A stretch of 64,000 nt of DNA from Apostichopus japonicus. Its lineage: Eukaryota; Echinodermata; Holothuroidea; Aspidochirotida; Stichopodidae. Below the pieces are notes generated by a model. That model did not search any database. It saw only the letters and a list, made by a program, of their open reading frames with translations, and had not been told where the DNA came from. The stretch is taken from NCBI RefSeq assembly GCF_037975245.1, contig NC_092577.1, forward strand, positions 31,149,398 through 31,213,397, written 5' to 3'. Below, one piece after another: positions 45,015 to 58,743 of this stretch. Position numbers and translations under genes: made by a program. How positions within the stretch are numbered: the stretch's first letter is position 1; each line of letters begins with the position of its first letter.

Positions 45015-45420
45015 TAAGGTCGTATCTATATGTATATATATATAAATGAAAATCGTAATGAGTTGGAAAATCAAGAACAGTGAAAAAACTTTCAGCCTCC
45101 ACCGGGATTCGAACCACGGGCCTTCCGCTCTGTACGCGGACACCCTAACCACTAGGCTATGGACGCTGATTGTATGTTTAGAGGTTCGAAACCGGTAAGG
45201 AAGGTCGTAATTCCACTGTAGGCGTTTGTCGCCTGTATCGAACAATACTAGTTCTGTTTTTGGTGACATATTTTGCCTTACTCTAGAGATCAAACATGAT
45301 GCTGACCAACTCGAAAATCATTTGTGATTCCTAAAGCCGGATCTCGAAAGAGATACTTTGAACAGACTTTATGTTAATGCAATGGAGGTAAACGACAAAG
45401 GCAAATGAATATATATAAAT
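45015..45420 (-). repeat. ~370-bp tRNA-like repeat in VWC copy A intron 2
   Basis: On the minus strand it contains the tRNA-like segment (45095-45168): TAGCCTAGTGGTTAGGGTGT as an A-box-like region, an anticodon-type stem-loop CCGC-GTACAGA-GCGG, and TGGTTCGAATCCCGG as a B-box-like T arm. The body matches 58029-58595. It is absent from copy B, so it was inserted or retained only here. Confidence 0.75.
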
Positions 45421-45469
45421 GAAAATCGTAATATAATATATATATATATATATATGTCGTCGGGGAACA

Positions 45470-45800
45470 TGACGCATTTCGGGAAGGGGGCGACCGCCCC
45501 CCCCCCCCCTTCAGCATTATTTTTTATGATATCGCTAGTAATTTCAAAATAGAAAGTGCTTAGATGCAACTTACAAGGCCTGGGAAGTGTCATTTCCAGC
45601 GATCTGGGAGACATTTTCGGCCAAAATTTGCTTGTACGCTTCGCGCCAACAAATGGTCCTGGGTAGTGCCATTTCCAGCGATCTGGGAGGCATTTTCGGG
45701 CAAATTTTCTTGTACGCTTCGCGCCAACTTATGGTGGCGCTACGCTTAGATAATTTGCCTACAGGCTTCGCCCCTCCCTTGGCAAATTCCTCGCTACGCG
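45470..45800. repeat. Fragment related to the hAT-like MITEs, with internal duplication
   Basis: GTGCCATTTCCAGCGATCTG followed by GGCATTTTCGG and CTTGTACGCTTCGCGCCAAC occurs twice (from about 45582 and 45665). GGTGGCGCTACGCTTAGAT follows. The words are reverse complements of blocks in the 8686 and 62341 elements. Confidence 0.6.
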
Positions 45801-46794
45801 CCTGTTCGAATTTGTAAAACAAACAGTTGATATCACATATCAGTGAGCATGAAAATGGCGTTCCAGGATGAACAGCCTCAAAATTGTCCGACTTGCCCGA
45901 AAAAAATAGCCAAAACTTTTCGCGCGCTCCGCGTGCGTTCAACATGTTAATGTCAATATAATATAAGCAAGCATCGGTTAAAGTCGCAATTTAAGGACAT
46001 TAATATTAACAATTTCGAGGAAGCAATAAACCTTGCGCAAGATCGTGATTCGTGGCGGAGGTTAATCAATGAGCATGTCGGATAGACGAGACTCAACTTA
46101 CTGCTACTAATACTAAGCATCGGTTATTATATCGCATGCCATCGTGTACCGTACGGTCCGTGAAAGTTGCGCAGTATACCGGGGGATGCTAATGTAAACG
46201 ACGAAATGTCTTATGTAGATGGAGAAAAAGCATGGAGGTCCAATTATGTCAAAACTCTCTTTTACATTAGTAATGGCGAATTAGGGGCTGCAGACCCCCA
46301 CCCCTCCTACGCCTATGTGTGTAGTGTTCGGTTTCGGAAATATCTGCTATTTTTGTCATTTCCTTCAACGAAGTTTTATAATGTGTCTGAACTTTCGAAA
46401 ATTTCTGACCAACATTCTTCATCACTCTCGTGCAATTTTGACCGGTCTGTTAGGGGTTAAAGGAGGTTTTTCTATATTGTTTTTCATAGATGAAATTTTG
46501 TGCAACTTTATGGGTATGTTTTGAGGTGAGTTTAGTCACGAGAAACGTGAATTTTCAAATTCTGAACAAATAATGGGCTTAAAACCTTGAAAAGTGGGGC
46601 TGACGGATATTGTGTGCCGCGACGTAGAATCACCTACAAAAGCAATGATCCACGGGAGATGCAATGAGGTCGAACATGTTTTGTGACTGGTGACAATCTT
46701 CAAAAAGGTTATGGATGAAAAAAAAACTATTGGGAAATACTTGGTTCTAAGGCAAAAAGTGTACATCTGGTTGGTTATTTTCAAGCCCGAGAAG

Positions 46795-46925
46795 TGCCAT
46801 TTCCGGTGATCCGCAGGGTGGTATCAAAACCAGAAATTTTCTTGTACGCTGCGCGCCAACCGATGGTGGCGCTCCGCTTAGATAGTCATTCGCGCCCCCG
46901 GGTTAGAAAATCCTGGATACGCCTA

Positions 46926-46930
<5 letters not shown>
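46795..46930. repeat. Second MITE-related fragment
   Basis: AGTGCCATTTCCGGTGATCC, CTTGTACGCTGCGCGCCAAC and GGTGGCGCTCCGCTTAGATA match the same family; it ends TACGCCTATG next to a TA repeat. Confidence 0.6.
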
Positions 46931-48177
<1,247 letters not shown>

Positions 48178-48178
<1 letters not shown>

Positions 48179-48255
48179 TGATTTGGAACATCAAGAACAG
48201 TGAAAAAAACTTCCAGCCTCCACCGAGATTCGAACCCGGGCCTCCCGCTTTATAT
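48178..48255 (-). repeat. Truncated tRNA-like repeat
   Basis: CTTCCAGCCTCCACCGAGAT, TCGAACCCGGGCCTCCCGCTT match the T-arm side of the tRNA-like element; the rest is lost at the junction with the unit A sequence. Confidence 0.65.
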
Positions 48256-48516
48256 GTCTCATTCCATCTACCCACACGCCCATGGTCCATTCATCCAACC
48301 CGTTTATTTATCCATCCATCCGTTCTTTCTTCTATCGACACCCATCGGTGCATCCACCCATTCGCGTCCGTCCATTACCCCGTCCATCCTTCGTGCCACC
48401 CACCCATCTATTCACACATCCGCTCATCCGTCCACCAATCCGCCCGTTCATTATTTTATGATCTCATTCATTCATGTGAATTTTCCATTTTTTGGTGTGG
48501 TTGTTTTGTTTTTCAG

Positions 48517-48716
48517 AACCGAATGAGAAAGGTTTCTGTAATTGGAGAGGCAAACGATACGATAATGGAGAGAGTTTCTTTCTCAATCCCTGTACCGACT
48601 GTTACTGTGATGGGGGCTTAGCCTCTTGTGTGGTTAGATCTTGCCCGCCATACAAGTGCGATAATCCCGTTGCTGTTGAAGGAAAATGCTGCCCAGTCTG
48701 TCCTAAAGGTGACTAA
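48517..48716 (+). pseudogene. VWC copy A, exon 3
   Basis: Intact frame for the second VWC module: [31 protein letters not shown], stop 48714-48716. The module itself shows no damage, with few amino-acid differences from copy B (for example GKRY for GIRY), so decay of the gene is recent. Acceptor TTTTGTTTTTCAG. Confidence 0.85.
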
Positions 48717-49017
48717 ACTCAAATCTTTCTAAACGTACAGCTTCATATATATAGGTTATACTTTTATGATAATTCTGAGATTTTCGAGACAATAAAAATC
48801 TAATATCAATATAAGTTGTGTTTCGATAACGTTTTGATGTTCTCTTCAGACATTAATATTTTTTATGCAGTAAAAAATGGTCAGTTAAGTAGCTTACTAA
48901 GTTTATCACGAAAGCAGTGATGTCATCTCTGCACTACATGAACAACAAGAGCACACATACACACATATGAGCAAGATAACAAGCAAAAACAAGAAAGAAA
49001 CAATGGACTATTGTAAT

Positions 49018-49020
<3 letters not shown>

Positions 49021-49071
<51 letters not shown>
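49021..49071. repeat. (AT)n microsatellite
   Basis: TA dinucleotides at the point where unit B carries about 1.5 kb of other sequence (57031-58600). Confidence 0.95.
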
Positions 49072-49073
<2 letters not shown>

Positions 49074-49169
49074 ATGATTATAATTAAATATTATTATTAT
49101 ATAAAAATTGTTGTATATATTGTTGAGTTATGTTATATTTAAAAAAAAAAAAAATTTTATGCTCTGCAG

Positions 49170-49195
49170 CTGCTAAACGGTCAAGATTTAACTGA
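49170..49195 (+). pseudogene. Possible VWC copy A, exon 4
   Basis: Acceptor ATGCTCTGCAG; joined to a donor AAAG|GTGACT in exon 3 it would give AAKRSRFN then TGA at 49193-49195. The counterpart in copy B is at 58715. See the finding on the 192-nt exon. A candidate poly(A) signal AATAAA is at 49561-49566. Confidence 0.4.
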
Positions 49196-52100
49196 GACGG
49201 ATACGAAAACTGACACGGTTCATTTGTTCATTAGAAAGAGGACCTGTTATTACAGTGTCACGTGACTACCTTTGGCATGGAGTACGCCTATAAACCGTTT
49301 TTCCAGTCACAGCTCTTGGGAACTGGACTGCTGAGATCAAACTGTTCTATCACCTACTACGCAAAGTCTCTTAATTAAATAGCTCTGATATAAGCGATCC
49401 TGTCAGATGTGTTGGCTCATGATATTATGTCAGAAAGTTACAAGTGTACAATTTGTACAATTTGTACTATTAATTAAACTACGTCAGGTTTTTTTGTTAT
49501 GGAAGACTTTGCGTTACTTTTTCTTCCAAGTTTGATATTTTGAATCAACGAATCTTATAGAATAAATTGCAGCATCACAAATTTATGTTTCTCTTACTGA
49601 TTATTGCACGGTTCAGTGTTTTTTTTTAATCTTTTTTTTTATTCTAAATATATCATTTTATAACAGCGGGAAAATGTCTCAGTACATGCAATTTTAACCC
49701 CTTTACATATCGGGGATTTTTAGTGTAACTTATTCAAACTGTGGGAGACGAATCGAGGGATCACCTTTGGCCTTCTAGAGATGTTGATACCATGACCAAG
49801 TTTTCCCTCTGCCTTCCTCTCCTCAAGAAAAAGCACGTATGTGATCGATTGGGTTGCGTCGGTGCGGGAGCCAAGAGGGGTAGGTGGGGGGGGGGGTTGA
49901 CCTGGTTTCCGTCGAATTACCAGTTGTTAATTTATCGCTAACAATTGTCTGACGAAGGCACAAATGTAACTACATACGCCTACAACTCCCACCATTCCCC
50001 CTCCATGGTTTGTATTAGCATACATACGCCATATTCGGCAACCAACGTCGTTGGTCCGTAATGGTCTATTCTGAAATGGCACCATCGGATAACGTATCTT
50101 CTCTGCGCCATGCCTGCACTCTTGAAAGTAAATTATGAAAACAAAATCTCACGATAGTACTATTGTGACCGATGGGTCATTCTTAATCTACCAGTACGCT
50201 GACCCCAAAACAGTGACGTCATAAATAAAATAAGTAGATTTCGAGATTAAAGTAGAGAAAGAAGAACGCTTCCAATCCGAAAATAACCTGCACGGCTCAA
50301 TCAGGCTTGCCCCTCTACGCCCCGCCCCCCGACACACAGACACATCCAATGACCCTTCTGATCCAATGTACGGGGGGTGGGGTGGGGATGCGTGGAACCT
50401 TAGTCAACTTGAGTCTCCTCAGCTATCCATCTGGTGCTTTCATGATAAGAACTAAATAATTCCATTTCTGAAATCTCAAACTCAACTGTTGCCTGGTAAT
50501 GGCGCCTTGTCATTTATTCACTCATCTCATCTTAGTTATGACGTCATACAAGTAATCAATATTTAAATATATGCCAAAGGGGATCACTGGCAGATTGTAA
50601 TAGTTCTCGGTACGTTTACACAAAACCAAAACCGAGTCCAAAACTAAAACAGGTTCCAATTAATAAAGAACAGAGAAATTCCTCAATTTTCTTCAACCAT
50701 GCACCGTCAGGTTAATTACAGAGTAATTTATTTTATTCTGAAGTGTCAGTGATGCCAAGAGACCTTTCGTATTAATGTTTATCGCATGAAAAAAGAAACA
50801 ATAATCAAATAACAATAACAATATAATTAACATATTTGGTCCTTTTTCTTTATTTTTCGAAAGCAAATTTGACAATCGCCATGGTACTTACTGACCTGCA
50901 TTATATATATATGGAATTTCTACTGTTATCATTAAAAACTTACTGAAATCAGTGTCACACCCCCCCCCCCCCAAAAAAAAAAAAAAACATGTCCGACGAA
51001 CATGCATGAACACAGGGGCGTTCCGGAGAACCGCAGCCCCTCGGCCCGCCCGGTCAATAAGGGGAAACACTCCGAAACAGGTGTGTGTGGTGAGGCCATT
51101 GTGACATGGATAATGTAAGGAATTACTGAAGCCTGCAGTTCACTTCAACCTGTGAATACTAAACACATAAACCTTGACACATGTTCGTATCGTCTTTCAC
51201 TCGGCACGTTCTCTGTAATAACTTTTATAGACCGTGTTCAATAAAACTGTAGGTGTCGTCAACTTTTTAAGTCTCTGAGCAGTGTCAACAAAAGAGAAAG
51301 GATTAGTTTTATCTTCGGTATCTAAACTCAGAGGTGTTCAATGCTAGGTCACGCCCTCTGACGAAAAAATTCTGTAGTCCTGTCACCATCTGTACTCTGC
51401 AAGTTTCCTTCAGTGTCTTATGAAAAATGAGAAATAAATGCTTCTTTATCCAATATTTCATCTGCCCTCCCCCTAGATCCTGGCCGAGAGATTAACCCCC
51501 ACCCCTCCCCCTACCTCTCACCTTCGTTCTCTTTCAATTCCTATTCATTGTACATCAGCTTCTTTCATGACAAAAATTTCAAAATAAAACGATAGATAGT
51601 TTATTCTTTTTCTTCGGTGGTTATTTCGTGCGTTGGTTCGATTAGTTTGTTCGATGTCATCGTTATTAATAAATTAGCAATGAGATATTTTTTTTCATAG
51701 AAAAGTGTTTTCATTGTTTGGTATTTTGTTATTGGATTTCTTTCCTTGTTTTTTTATCTGAATTGCAGAACTGCTTCTATGAAAATAAGAAACATATTGT
51801 CTTGGTTGTGCTTTGTAAAATGCGGCAGATATGAAAGAGGGTGTATTTTAACTGTTTAAATAACTTGACAGTCGAAATAAAGTAACATTAATAACGGATG
51901 ATCAATGGTGGTTGGTGGTTGGTGAACGCTTGTTTCCCAAGAGTCGTATAAAGACTTTCGAATGTTCTAGTCCTTATATCAACTAGACCTGACTATGTAA
52001 GAGAGTATTTGTGGAGATGGCTGAGTTTGGCAGGAAGGAAGGAGCTGGGGAGAGGGGTGGGGAGTGGGGGTAGGATAGAGGGGTTAGGAGAGACTTTGAA

Positions 52101-52537
52101 AACTGTGACAATAGAGTGTGGGGAGGGGTGTGGGTGCCAGGAAAGAGGAACTGGTTGTATTATGGGTTTGAAGGTGTTGAAGTTCAGCAAGGAAGAGGCC
52201 GGACAGGCTGGGATAAGTTAAGTATGTAGTACGTGTAATAATCATATGAATACATTTACAAACTGGGAGCTGCTAAATGGGAGGCAAGGGTCGGTGCCAG
52301 ATCATAAAATAGGCAGATGAGGAGAGTGGCTTAAAGGACCCCAAACTGAAGAGGCCTCTGTGAACACTGTCAGGTGACGAGACATACCAACTTCCTGTTT
52401 TCTTGGTCGTGTCTGCAAATCTTTATAATGGGGGAGGGGTGGGGGAGGGGGTTGCAACCTTTCGTTGCCTTAGTATGTTAATGTGGCCGGGGGGGCGGGA
52501 GGCGGCTAGTGTTTATTTTACAGATTAGCTGTTCAAC

Positions 52538-52676
<139 letters not shown>

Positions 52677-53114
52677 CGTTATGACAAATTTTATGTGTCT
52701 TTTGTTGCGAAAGAGATCTCGAATGGAGCTGTGAACCAAAAAAAAAAGAACCAAAAAGGAACAAGAAAAAACAGTGTTTGAAAACTAGTAGAAAGAAGCC
52801 ATACGGAACACAGAAAAGATGGTTCAGTGGTCAACAAGAAGTGGAGAAAACCTTTCATTTCATAGATGTCAGCTTAAAACAACTTAATGAAGGAACTTCG
52901 GCCGCTATTTAGCCCTATAAGTATATGATCGATGACTGTCGCCAAGTTAAATCATGAGTTAAACGGTCCGTTAGTCCCCCCAAAAAGACAAGAGAATAAA
53001 GCGACAACGCTGTACTCGGTCGACCGTGTTCTCTAGAGATGAAGTATTCTTGTGTCAGGATGACACATAACTCCGGCCTGCAGTCACAATTATCCTTGTG
53101 ACGGCCATTATTCT

Positions 53115-53122
53115 TATAAATA
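53115..53122 (+). promoter_or_regulatory. TATA box of VWC copy B
   Basis: TATAAATA, 83 bp before the ATG at 53206; conserved in copy A. Transcription would start near 53145-53155 by the usual spacing (inference). Confidence 0.75.
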
Positions 53123-53205
53123 GTAGTGCCTTCCATTCAAATTTGTCAGAAAAGTTTGCTTTTCCAGAAGATTTTTGAGTTTTGTGTTTGAAGTTGTCAT
53201 CGAAA

Positions 53206-53266
53206 ATGTTTCGCCTACTGCTGCTCGTGTGTGCTGTTTCTCTGATAGGGGTTGCGTCTGGAGCCA
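53206..53266 (+). CDS. VWC copy B, exon 1: signal peptide
   Basis: ATG followed by FRLLLLVCAVSLIGVASGA, a typical signal peptide of about 18-20 residues with cleavage likely after ASG or ASGA. Ends A|GTAAGT in phase 1. The whole protein is 150 residues with exons 2 and 3: secreted, with two VWC modules. VWC modules commonly bind BMP/TGF-beta-type ligands or other extracellular proteins; the partner here is unknown. Confidence 0.9.
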
Positions 53267-55560
53267 GTAAGTTTACTTGATAATTTTATTATTATTATGA
53301 TTATTAAGATGATGATTAATTTTATTATTATTTATTATTATTATTAAAAATTATTATTAATATGATTATTAATATGATGATTATTTTTATAATTATGATG
53401 ATGATTATTATTATTATTAAGATGATGGTTATTATTATTGATTATTGTTATTGCTTTAGCAACAGCTACAATGGCAATTTCCTTCAAGTACGAACTTAAG
53501 TGAATTTTTCTATTAAAATTGTTTTTGAGTATAGTATTTCACGTTCTAAGAAAGCTGATATTAATTTACGACAATTTATCATTTAGCGTATTTTTATCTT
53601 GGTTATTAATGTGACATTGGACGTTTTCTCGGAGATGACAACCATTTAGTACAGTTCATTAACCTCAGTGCAATGATAAGATATAAGTACAACCCCCACC
53701 CCCTCCCCCGCCTATAAAAAAAACTTTGGGGAAATATGGCGGATTCTCATTTGTAAAATCACATGGTCGTAGGTAGGTTGTTGAATATGATCTGACGTCG
53801 TCATGGTTTCGGTTAACCGAAAATAATATAACTTTGCGTAAAACTGGACAGTTACATTTTTTTATTTTTTTCACCGGAAATTCTGTTAGGGAGGTTTTAA
53901 TTTTAAACATATTTAAAGTGTTCTTAAATATTTGTCTAAAATGTCGCCCGTGCTCAATAACACTAAATAACGGTAAAACATAATCTGCAAATTGGGAAAT
54001 AACATTGGAAACTTTGTATACCGTAATTGCCTGTATCAATATTTTTTATCCGTTTTATGATCGATGTACCGTCATATGCGATGACTCTTCCTATTTTGCG
54101 GAGATGAGTAAACCTTTCTTCGTAGAGAATCAGGCCAGAATTTCTTGCATCAAAACTGAAAATGTCTCAAAACAGATATATTTCATGATATAGACTGTTG
54201 ATTTTGTAGTTCATGAATGGAAGTAATTGTAGTGCGAAAATCGAGGCAACTTTATAACTATTTAGGCCTTTAGAGAACTGTGCTGAGCTTTTGTTATCAA
54301 AATCTCATTTGTTATATACACACGGAAAAACTCAAGTTGCTATGAATGGCCAATAAAAAAAAGCAAAACGTGTCTCATGTAACCAGTGAGAGGCAGCTTT
54401 GACTAAGTGAACAAACTGTATAGTTTTAAGAACAAATTTATGAATGAAAATAATCGAAATGTATCTCCAATTTCTTTCCCTTTTTCATAGTTATTTTAAC
54501 GCTCTTATTTAATTTCGCTAATTGAAAAAGTAGTGAGAAGTTACTATTATTTCAGTTGCATTAATGTTGTACAAAGGATGCGCTTACACTTTCAGAAAGT
54601 TTAAAACATTTCAAACGCTTGCCAACATTTCTTTTCTATGTTTACAATATAGTTGCATAACAAAATATGATTTTATACTTAACCTAATTTACATATAACG
54701 ATTCGTTATATGGTTAAAGTCTGTTCTCTTCCCATAACTGTCCTAATTATCTGCTGATTGCAAAAGTGCGGGGAGGGGGTTGGAGGGTAAAATCCGCTGG
54801 GTATGTGTTGTTCCTTCTCCTTACCCCCTTTCCCCCCTCTTTCAGAAGAATTATTATTTTGAAGATGCGCAACAGCTCATTTAAACCTAATTTACATATA
54901 ACGATTCGGGTTAAAGCCTGTTGTCTTCCAATAGCTGTCCTAATTATCTACTGATTGCGTCAGTTTGAAAGACATTAATTTTGTTTTAAAGTTCTGATCG
55001 TAATGCCACGTAGAAAGATTCTAAACAAAAGTGCGGGGAGGGGATTGGAGGGAAAATCGGCTGCGTGTGTGTTGTTCCTTCTCCTCCCCACCCCCCCCCC
55101 CCTTCCCTCTACCCTTCCTTCAGAAGAATTATTATTCTGAAGGTGCGCAACAGGTCATGTAAGCGTTAAGATTGATCATTCGTTCACGGTAACTACATTG
55201 AGACTATTGGATGTGCACTAGTAATCCAATAGTATTATCTCCAAGATACTTCAGGGATTATGAATCGTATCATTTGATTGCCTGATACTCGTTTCGTTGA
55301 TTCACAATATCCATTCAGCTGAATGATACGTAAAGTGCATCCTTGGTTACAAAAGAAGTTGAGGGGTGAAAAACAGGAGCTGATACATACCCCTCCCCCC
55401 CCCTCCTGGTCCTCCCCTGGTCCTCCCCTGGTTCTCTCCTGGTCCTATAATATTCCTAGAGGGAGGACAGAGAGAGACAGAGGAAGACACGAAGGTTAAC
55501 TGAGAGTAAAAAGAGTAATAAATAAGCGTAATTAGTTTATTTTTTTCTTACTATCAACAG

Positions 55561-55752
55561 GAAGGCGACCATGTTTTTATATGGCGGATGTCTATTTACC
55601 AGGTGAGGTTTGGAGCCCACACCCATGTGCGGATTGTAGCTGTACAGATTTACACAGTGAATGCACCATAAGAACATGTCCAACATGTGACGGACAGGAA
55701 TCCGCTGTAGCCCCTGATCAATGCTGCGCTAAATGCGATGGCAAGGCTGTTA
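55561..55752 (+). CDS. VWC copy B, exon 2: first VWC module
   Basis: 192 nt, phase 1 at both ends; acceptor CTATCAACAG, donor GTAAGT. Encodes one complete ten-cysteine module: CFYMADVYLPGEVW, then CADCSCTD, HSEC, TCPTC, and QCCAKC. Spacing C-x2-C-x-C and the CC-x2-C end fit the VWC pattern. Confidence 0.93.
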
Positions 55753-56517
55753 GTAAGTATTCCTGGGAACGTCTATATGCTATAAATGTATCTGACATTT
55801 ATTTAACTTGGGTCTCCCCCTCTCTAACCTTTCCCCTCACAGCTCCTGCACTATGCCATCCGCCACCCGTTAAGGTCGTATCGTTAGCCTGTTAAGCTGG
55901 GTAAATGTCTCACTTTCCATGAGTGATACCATATTAAAAATGCGGTCGACTGGGTCTGAATAATTTTAGTGTTGAAATTGTAGCGTCAATAATAACACAT
56001 TGGTCCTGGTGTATGAAGGTTGCTATAAAAGAGCCGATAAGGAAACTTGTCTATCCCTCCTTTGATATCCCCACAAGCTTCCAGCCATCCATCCGTACGT
56101 TATTTCAATGTACCCACTCATTATCCAGCCGTCAATCCCATCCATATTTCATGCATTTATCCGTCTTCATCCATTCACCAGTCCATCCACTCACCCGACC
56201 ATCTGTTCGTGTATATACTGGAACACCCACCTATAAATGGACCATCGCCCCACCCATACATGCAGTCCATCCGTCCACACCCATTCATCCGTCAACCCGT
56301 TTATTTATCCATCCATTCATTCTTACATCTATCGACACCCATCCGTGCATCCACCGATTCGCGTCCGTCCATTACCCCGTCCGTCCTTCGTGTCACCCAC
56401 CCATCTGTACACACAACCGCTCATCCGTCCACCAACCCGCCCGTTCATTATTATATTATCTCATTCATTCATTCATGTGAATTTTCCATTTTTCGGTGTG
56501 GTTGTTTTGTTTTTCAG

Positions 56518-56717
56518 AACCGAATGAGAAAGGTTTCTGTAATTGGAGAGGCATACGATACGACAATGGTGAAAGTTTCACTCTCAATCCATGTACTGAC
56601 TGTTACTGCGATGGGGGCATAGCCTCTTGTGTGGTTAGATCTTGTCCGCCATACAAGTGCGATAATCCCGTTGCTGTTGAAGGAAAATGCTGCCCAGTCT
56701 GTCCTAAAGGTGACTAA
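56518..56717 (+). CDS. VWC copy B, exon 3: second VWC module
   Basis: Acceptor TTTTGTTTTTCAG, phase 1 in; stop TAA at 56715-56717. Second ten-cysteine module: [49 protein letters not shown]. If the internal donor G|GTGACT at 56710 is used, the exon is 192 nt with phase 1 out, like exon 2, and the gene continues into exon 4 at 58715. Confidence 0.93.
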
Positions 56718-57746
56718 ACATCTCTCATATCTTTCTTAACGTACAGCTTTATACATATAGGTTATACTTTTATGATAATTCTGAGATTTTCCCGAAAAAA
56801 ATAATAATATCAATCTGTAAGTAGTGTTTCGATAACATTTTGATGTTCTCTTCAGAAACTAATATTTTAGGCAGTGAAGAATCGTCAGTTAAGTAGCTAA
56901 CTTAGCTTATCACTAAAGCAGTGACGTCTTCCCTGCAGTACTACAACAACAACAACAAGAGCAAACACATACACACATATAAACAAGATAACAAGCAAAA
57001 ACAAGAAAGAACAATGTACTATTGTAATCTTTTGTTGACACGTTCAAAATACCATAAATATCTGGTACGTACAACTGTCGTTTTTTAGTTCTTCCTGTGC
57101 CCGGATTATGAGAATGAAATTGAGAGATTCGTCCTGGACTGAGGAGGTGACGTCATCATCAAATCTGTGCGAAATTAATAATACATCTGTGTGAATATCG
57201 TATCCGTTTGAGAGATATCACAGATTTAATATTTCATCACAAACAAGACTGGCGACTTGATCAAGTCTAAGTATGACATCATCGAGTCACGTGTTCTTTC
57301 ATTTGTTGTGTTTTTCCTTTTTGTTTACACAATGATAATTTTCTGTCATGGAGACTGGGGTTTGTTCATTCTGAGTCTAAAATATTAATCCTCTTTATCA
57401 TGACCTAATGATGGTAGTAGATTCAGCGTCAACGCTGAAAACGTTGAATCTTGAAAACAATATATATCAAGAAAAACATGCAAAGAGAAAGTGAACGGCA
57501 CTAGGATATCTCCCAAAATATTTTACGGATGTATTATTAATTAGGCTCAACTGAAAACATCAGTATCTATTTTCAAGGAAAATATGACACGTGCGCAAAA
57601 TGAGGTGGGTTGTACTTCTACGACTTATGTTGGTTCATATCATAAACCGTCATTTTGTAAGTTGCATCAGTCACTCCATACTTGCGTCAGACAGCGATGA
57701 CGTCACAACAGCACAGTAAGTACACCCAAACAAATATATGTACATA

Positions 57747-57924
57747 GCCTTTTGGCTAAGATCATGTGTAGTATATCTGTTCCCTTTCGAGGGGAATGGT
57801 GATGCACACCTGACGATGAGCACACAGTCACAGTCCCGATGCAAGGGGACTGGGGTTGGGAGTGGATCAGTCGTTCGGTAGTTTGGTTTTCGTGCCCAGG
57901 TCCTCTCCTGGGCGACTTTTTCTT
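57747..57924 (+). mobile_element. Second U2-headed element, 5'-truncated
   Basis: Starts inside the U2-like part at GCCTTTTGGCTAAGATCATG and has GTATATCTGTTC (2-bp insertion). The body matches the element at 28777, including the CAGTCCC...GGGGACTG hairpin, and shows a complete GCCCAGG...CCTGGGC hairpin. It continues past the element into about 100 bp identical in order to the 3' flank of the first copy (to about 58025). Confidence 0.7.
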
Positions 57925-58028
57925 AAAAAGTATCTTACCTACAGACAGTTCATAAGGTTTTGAATATAATCAAATTTAGGAACAAGATATTGTGAGATGG
58001 GGTTTTCCACCTCCGTTATGGAATAATT

Positions 58029-58594
58029 ATGGAATAAAATCCGGCTTTAGGAATCACAAATGATTTTCGAGTTGGTTAGCATCATGTTTGATCTCTAGAG
58101 TAAGGCAAAATATGTCACCAAAAACAGAACTAGTATTGTTCGATACAAGTGTAAAACGCCTACAGTGAAATTACGACCTTCCTTACCGGTTTTGAACCTC
58201 TGGACATACAATCAGTGTCCATGGCCTAGTTGGTTAGGGTGTCCGCATACAAAGCGGGAGGCCCGGGTTCGAATCTCGGTGGAGGTTGGAAGTTTTTTCA
58301 CTGTTCTGGATTTTCCTTCTCATTACGTTTTCATTTATATATATTCATTTGCCTTTGTCGTTTACCTCCATTCCATTAACATAGTCTGTTCAAAGTATCT
58401 CTTTCGAGATCCAGCTTTAGGAATCACAAATGACTTTCGAGTTGGTTAGCATCATGTTTGATCTCTAGATTAAGGCAAAATATGTCACCAAAAACAGAAC
58501 TAGTATTGTTCGATACAGGTGTCAAACGCCTAAAGTGAAATTACCACCTTCCTTACCGGTTTCGAACCTCTGGACATACAATCAGCGTCCATGG

Positions 58595-58596
<2 letters not shown>
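58029..58596 (+). repeat. ~370-bp tRNA-like repeat, about 1.5 tandem units
   Basis: The body (GGCTTTAGGAATCACAAATG ... CAGTGTCCATGGCC) is followed by a tRNA-like segment and a second body copy from about 58410 to 58596. GTCCATGGCCTA occurs at 58217 and 58587, a period of 370 bp. The second unit is cut by a TA repeat (58597-58631). Confidence 0.8.
58217..58290 (+). ncRNA. tRNA-like segment, anticodon-position ACA
   Basis: D-arm CCTAGTTGGTTAGG, anticodon arm TCCGC-ATACAAA-GCGGG with T33 and ACA at 34-36, and T arm CCGGG-TTCGAAT-CTCGG all fold. The acceptor stem pairs only partly (TCCA/TGGA), and the segment is embedded in a repeat, so a working tRNA gene is unlikely. Confidence 0.6.
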
Positions 58597-58634
<38 letters not shown>

Positions 58635-58714
58635 GTAATTATAATTAAATATTATTATATTAAAATTGTTGTATATATTGTTTGAGTTATGTAATATTTT
58701 TTTATGCTCTGCAG

Positions 58715-58743
58715 CTGCTAAACGGGTAGATAGACTGATTTAG
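58715..58743 (+). CDS. Possible VWC copy B, exon 4
   Basis: Acceptor TTATGCTCTGCAG; joined in phase 1 to the internal donor at 56709/56710 it encodes AAKRVDRLI and TAG (58741-58743), giving a 157-residue protein with a basic tail in place of the GD ending. Candidate poly(A) signal AATAAA at 59098-59103. Whether exon 4 is used is not known. Confidence 0.45.

Noticed and set aside
56013-56622. Frames of 96-191 codons rich in H, P and S before VWC exon 3 (also 48178-48621)
   Set aside because: They are translations of the CATC/CATT repeat of intron 2 read through into exon 3 in the wrong frame; the VWC frame has all ten cysteines and correct phase.
58217-58290. Functional tRNA gene (anticodon ACA)
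   Set aside because: The acceptor stem is poorly paired, there is no clear T-run terminator right after it, and the segment is part of a repeat.
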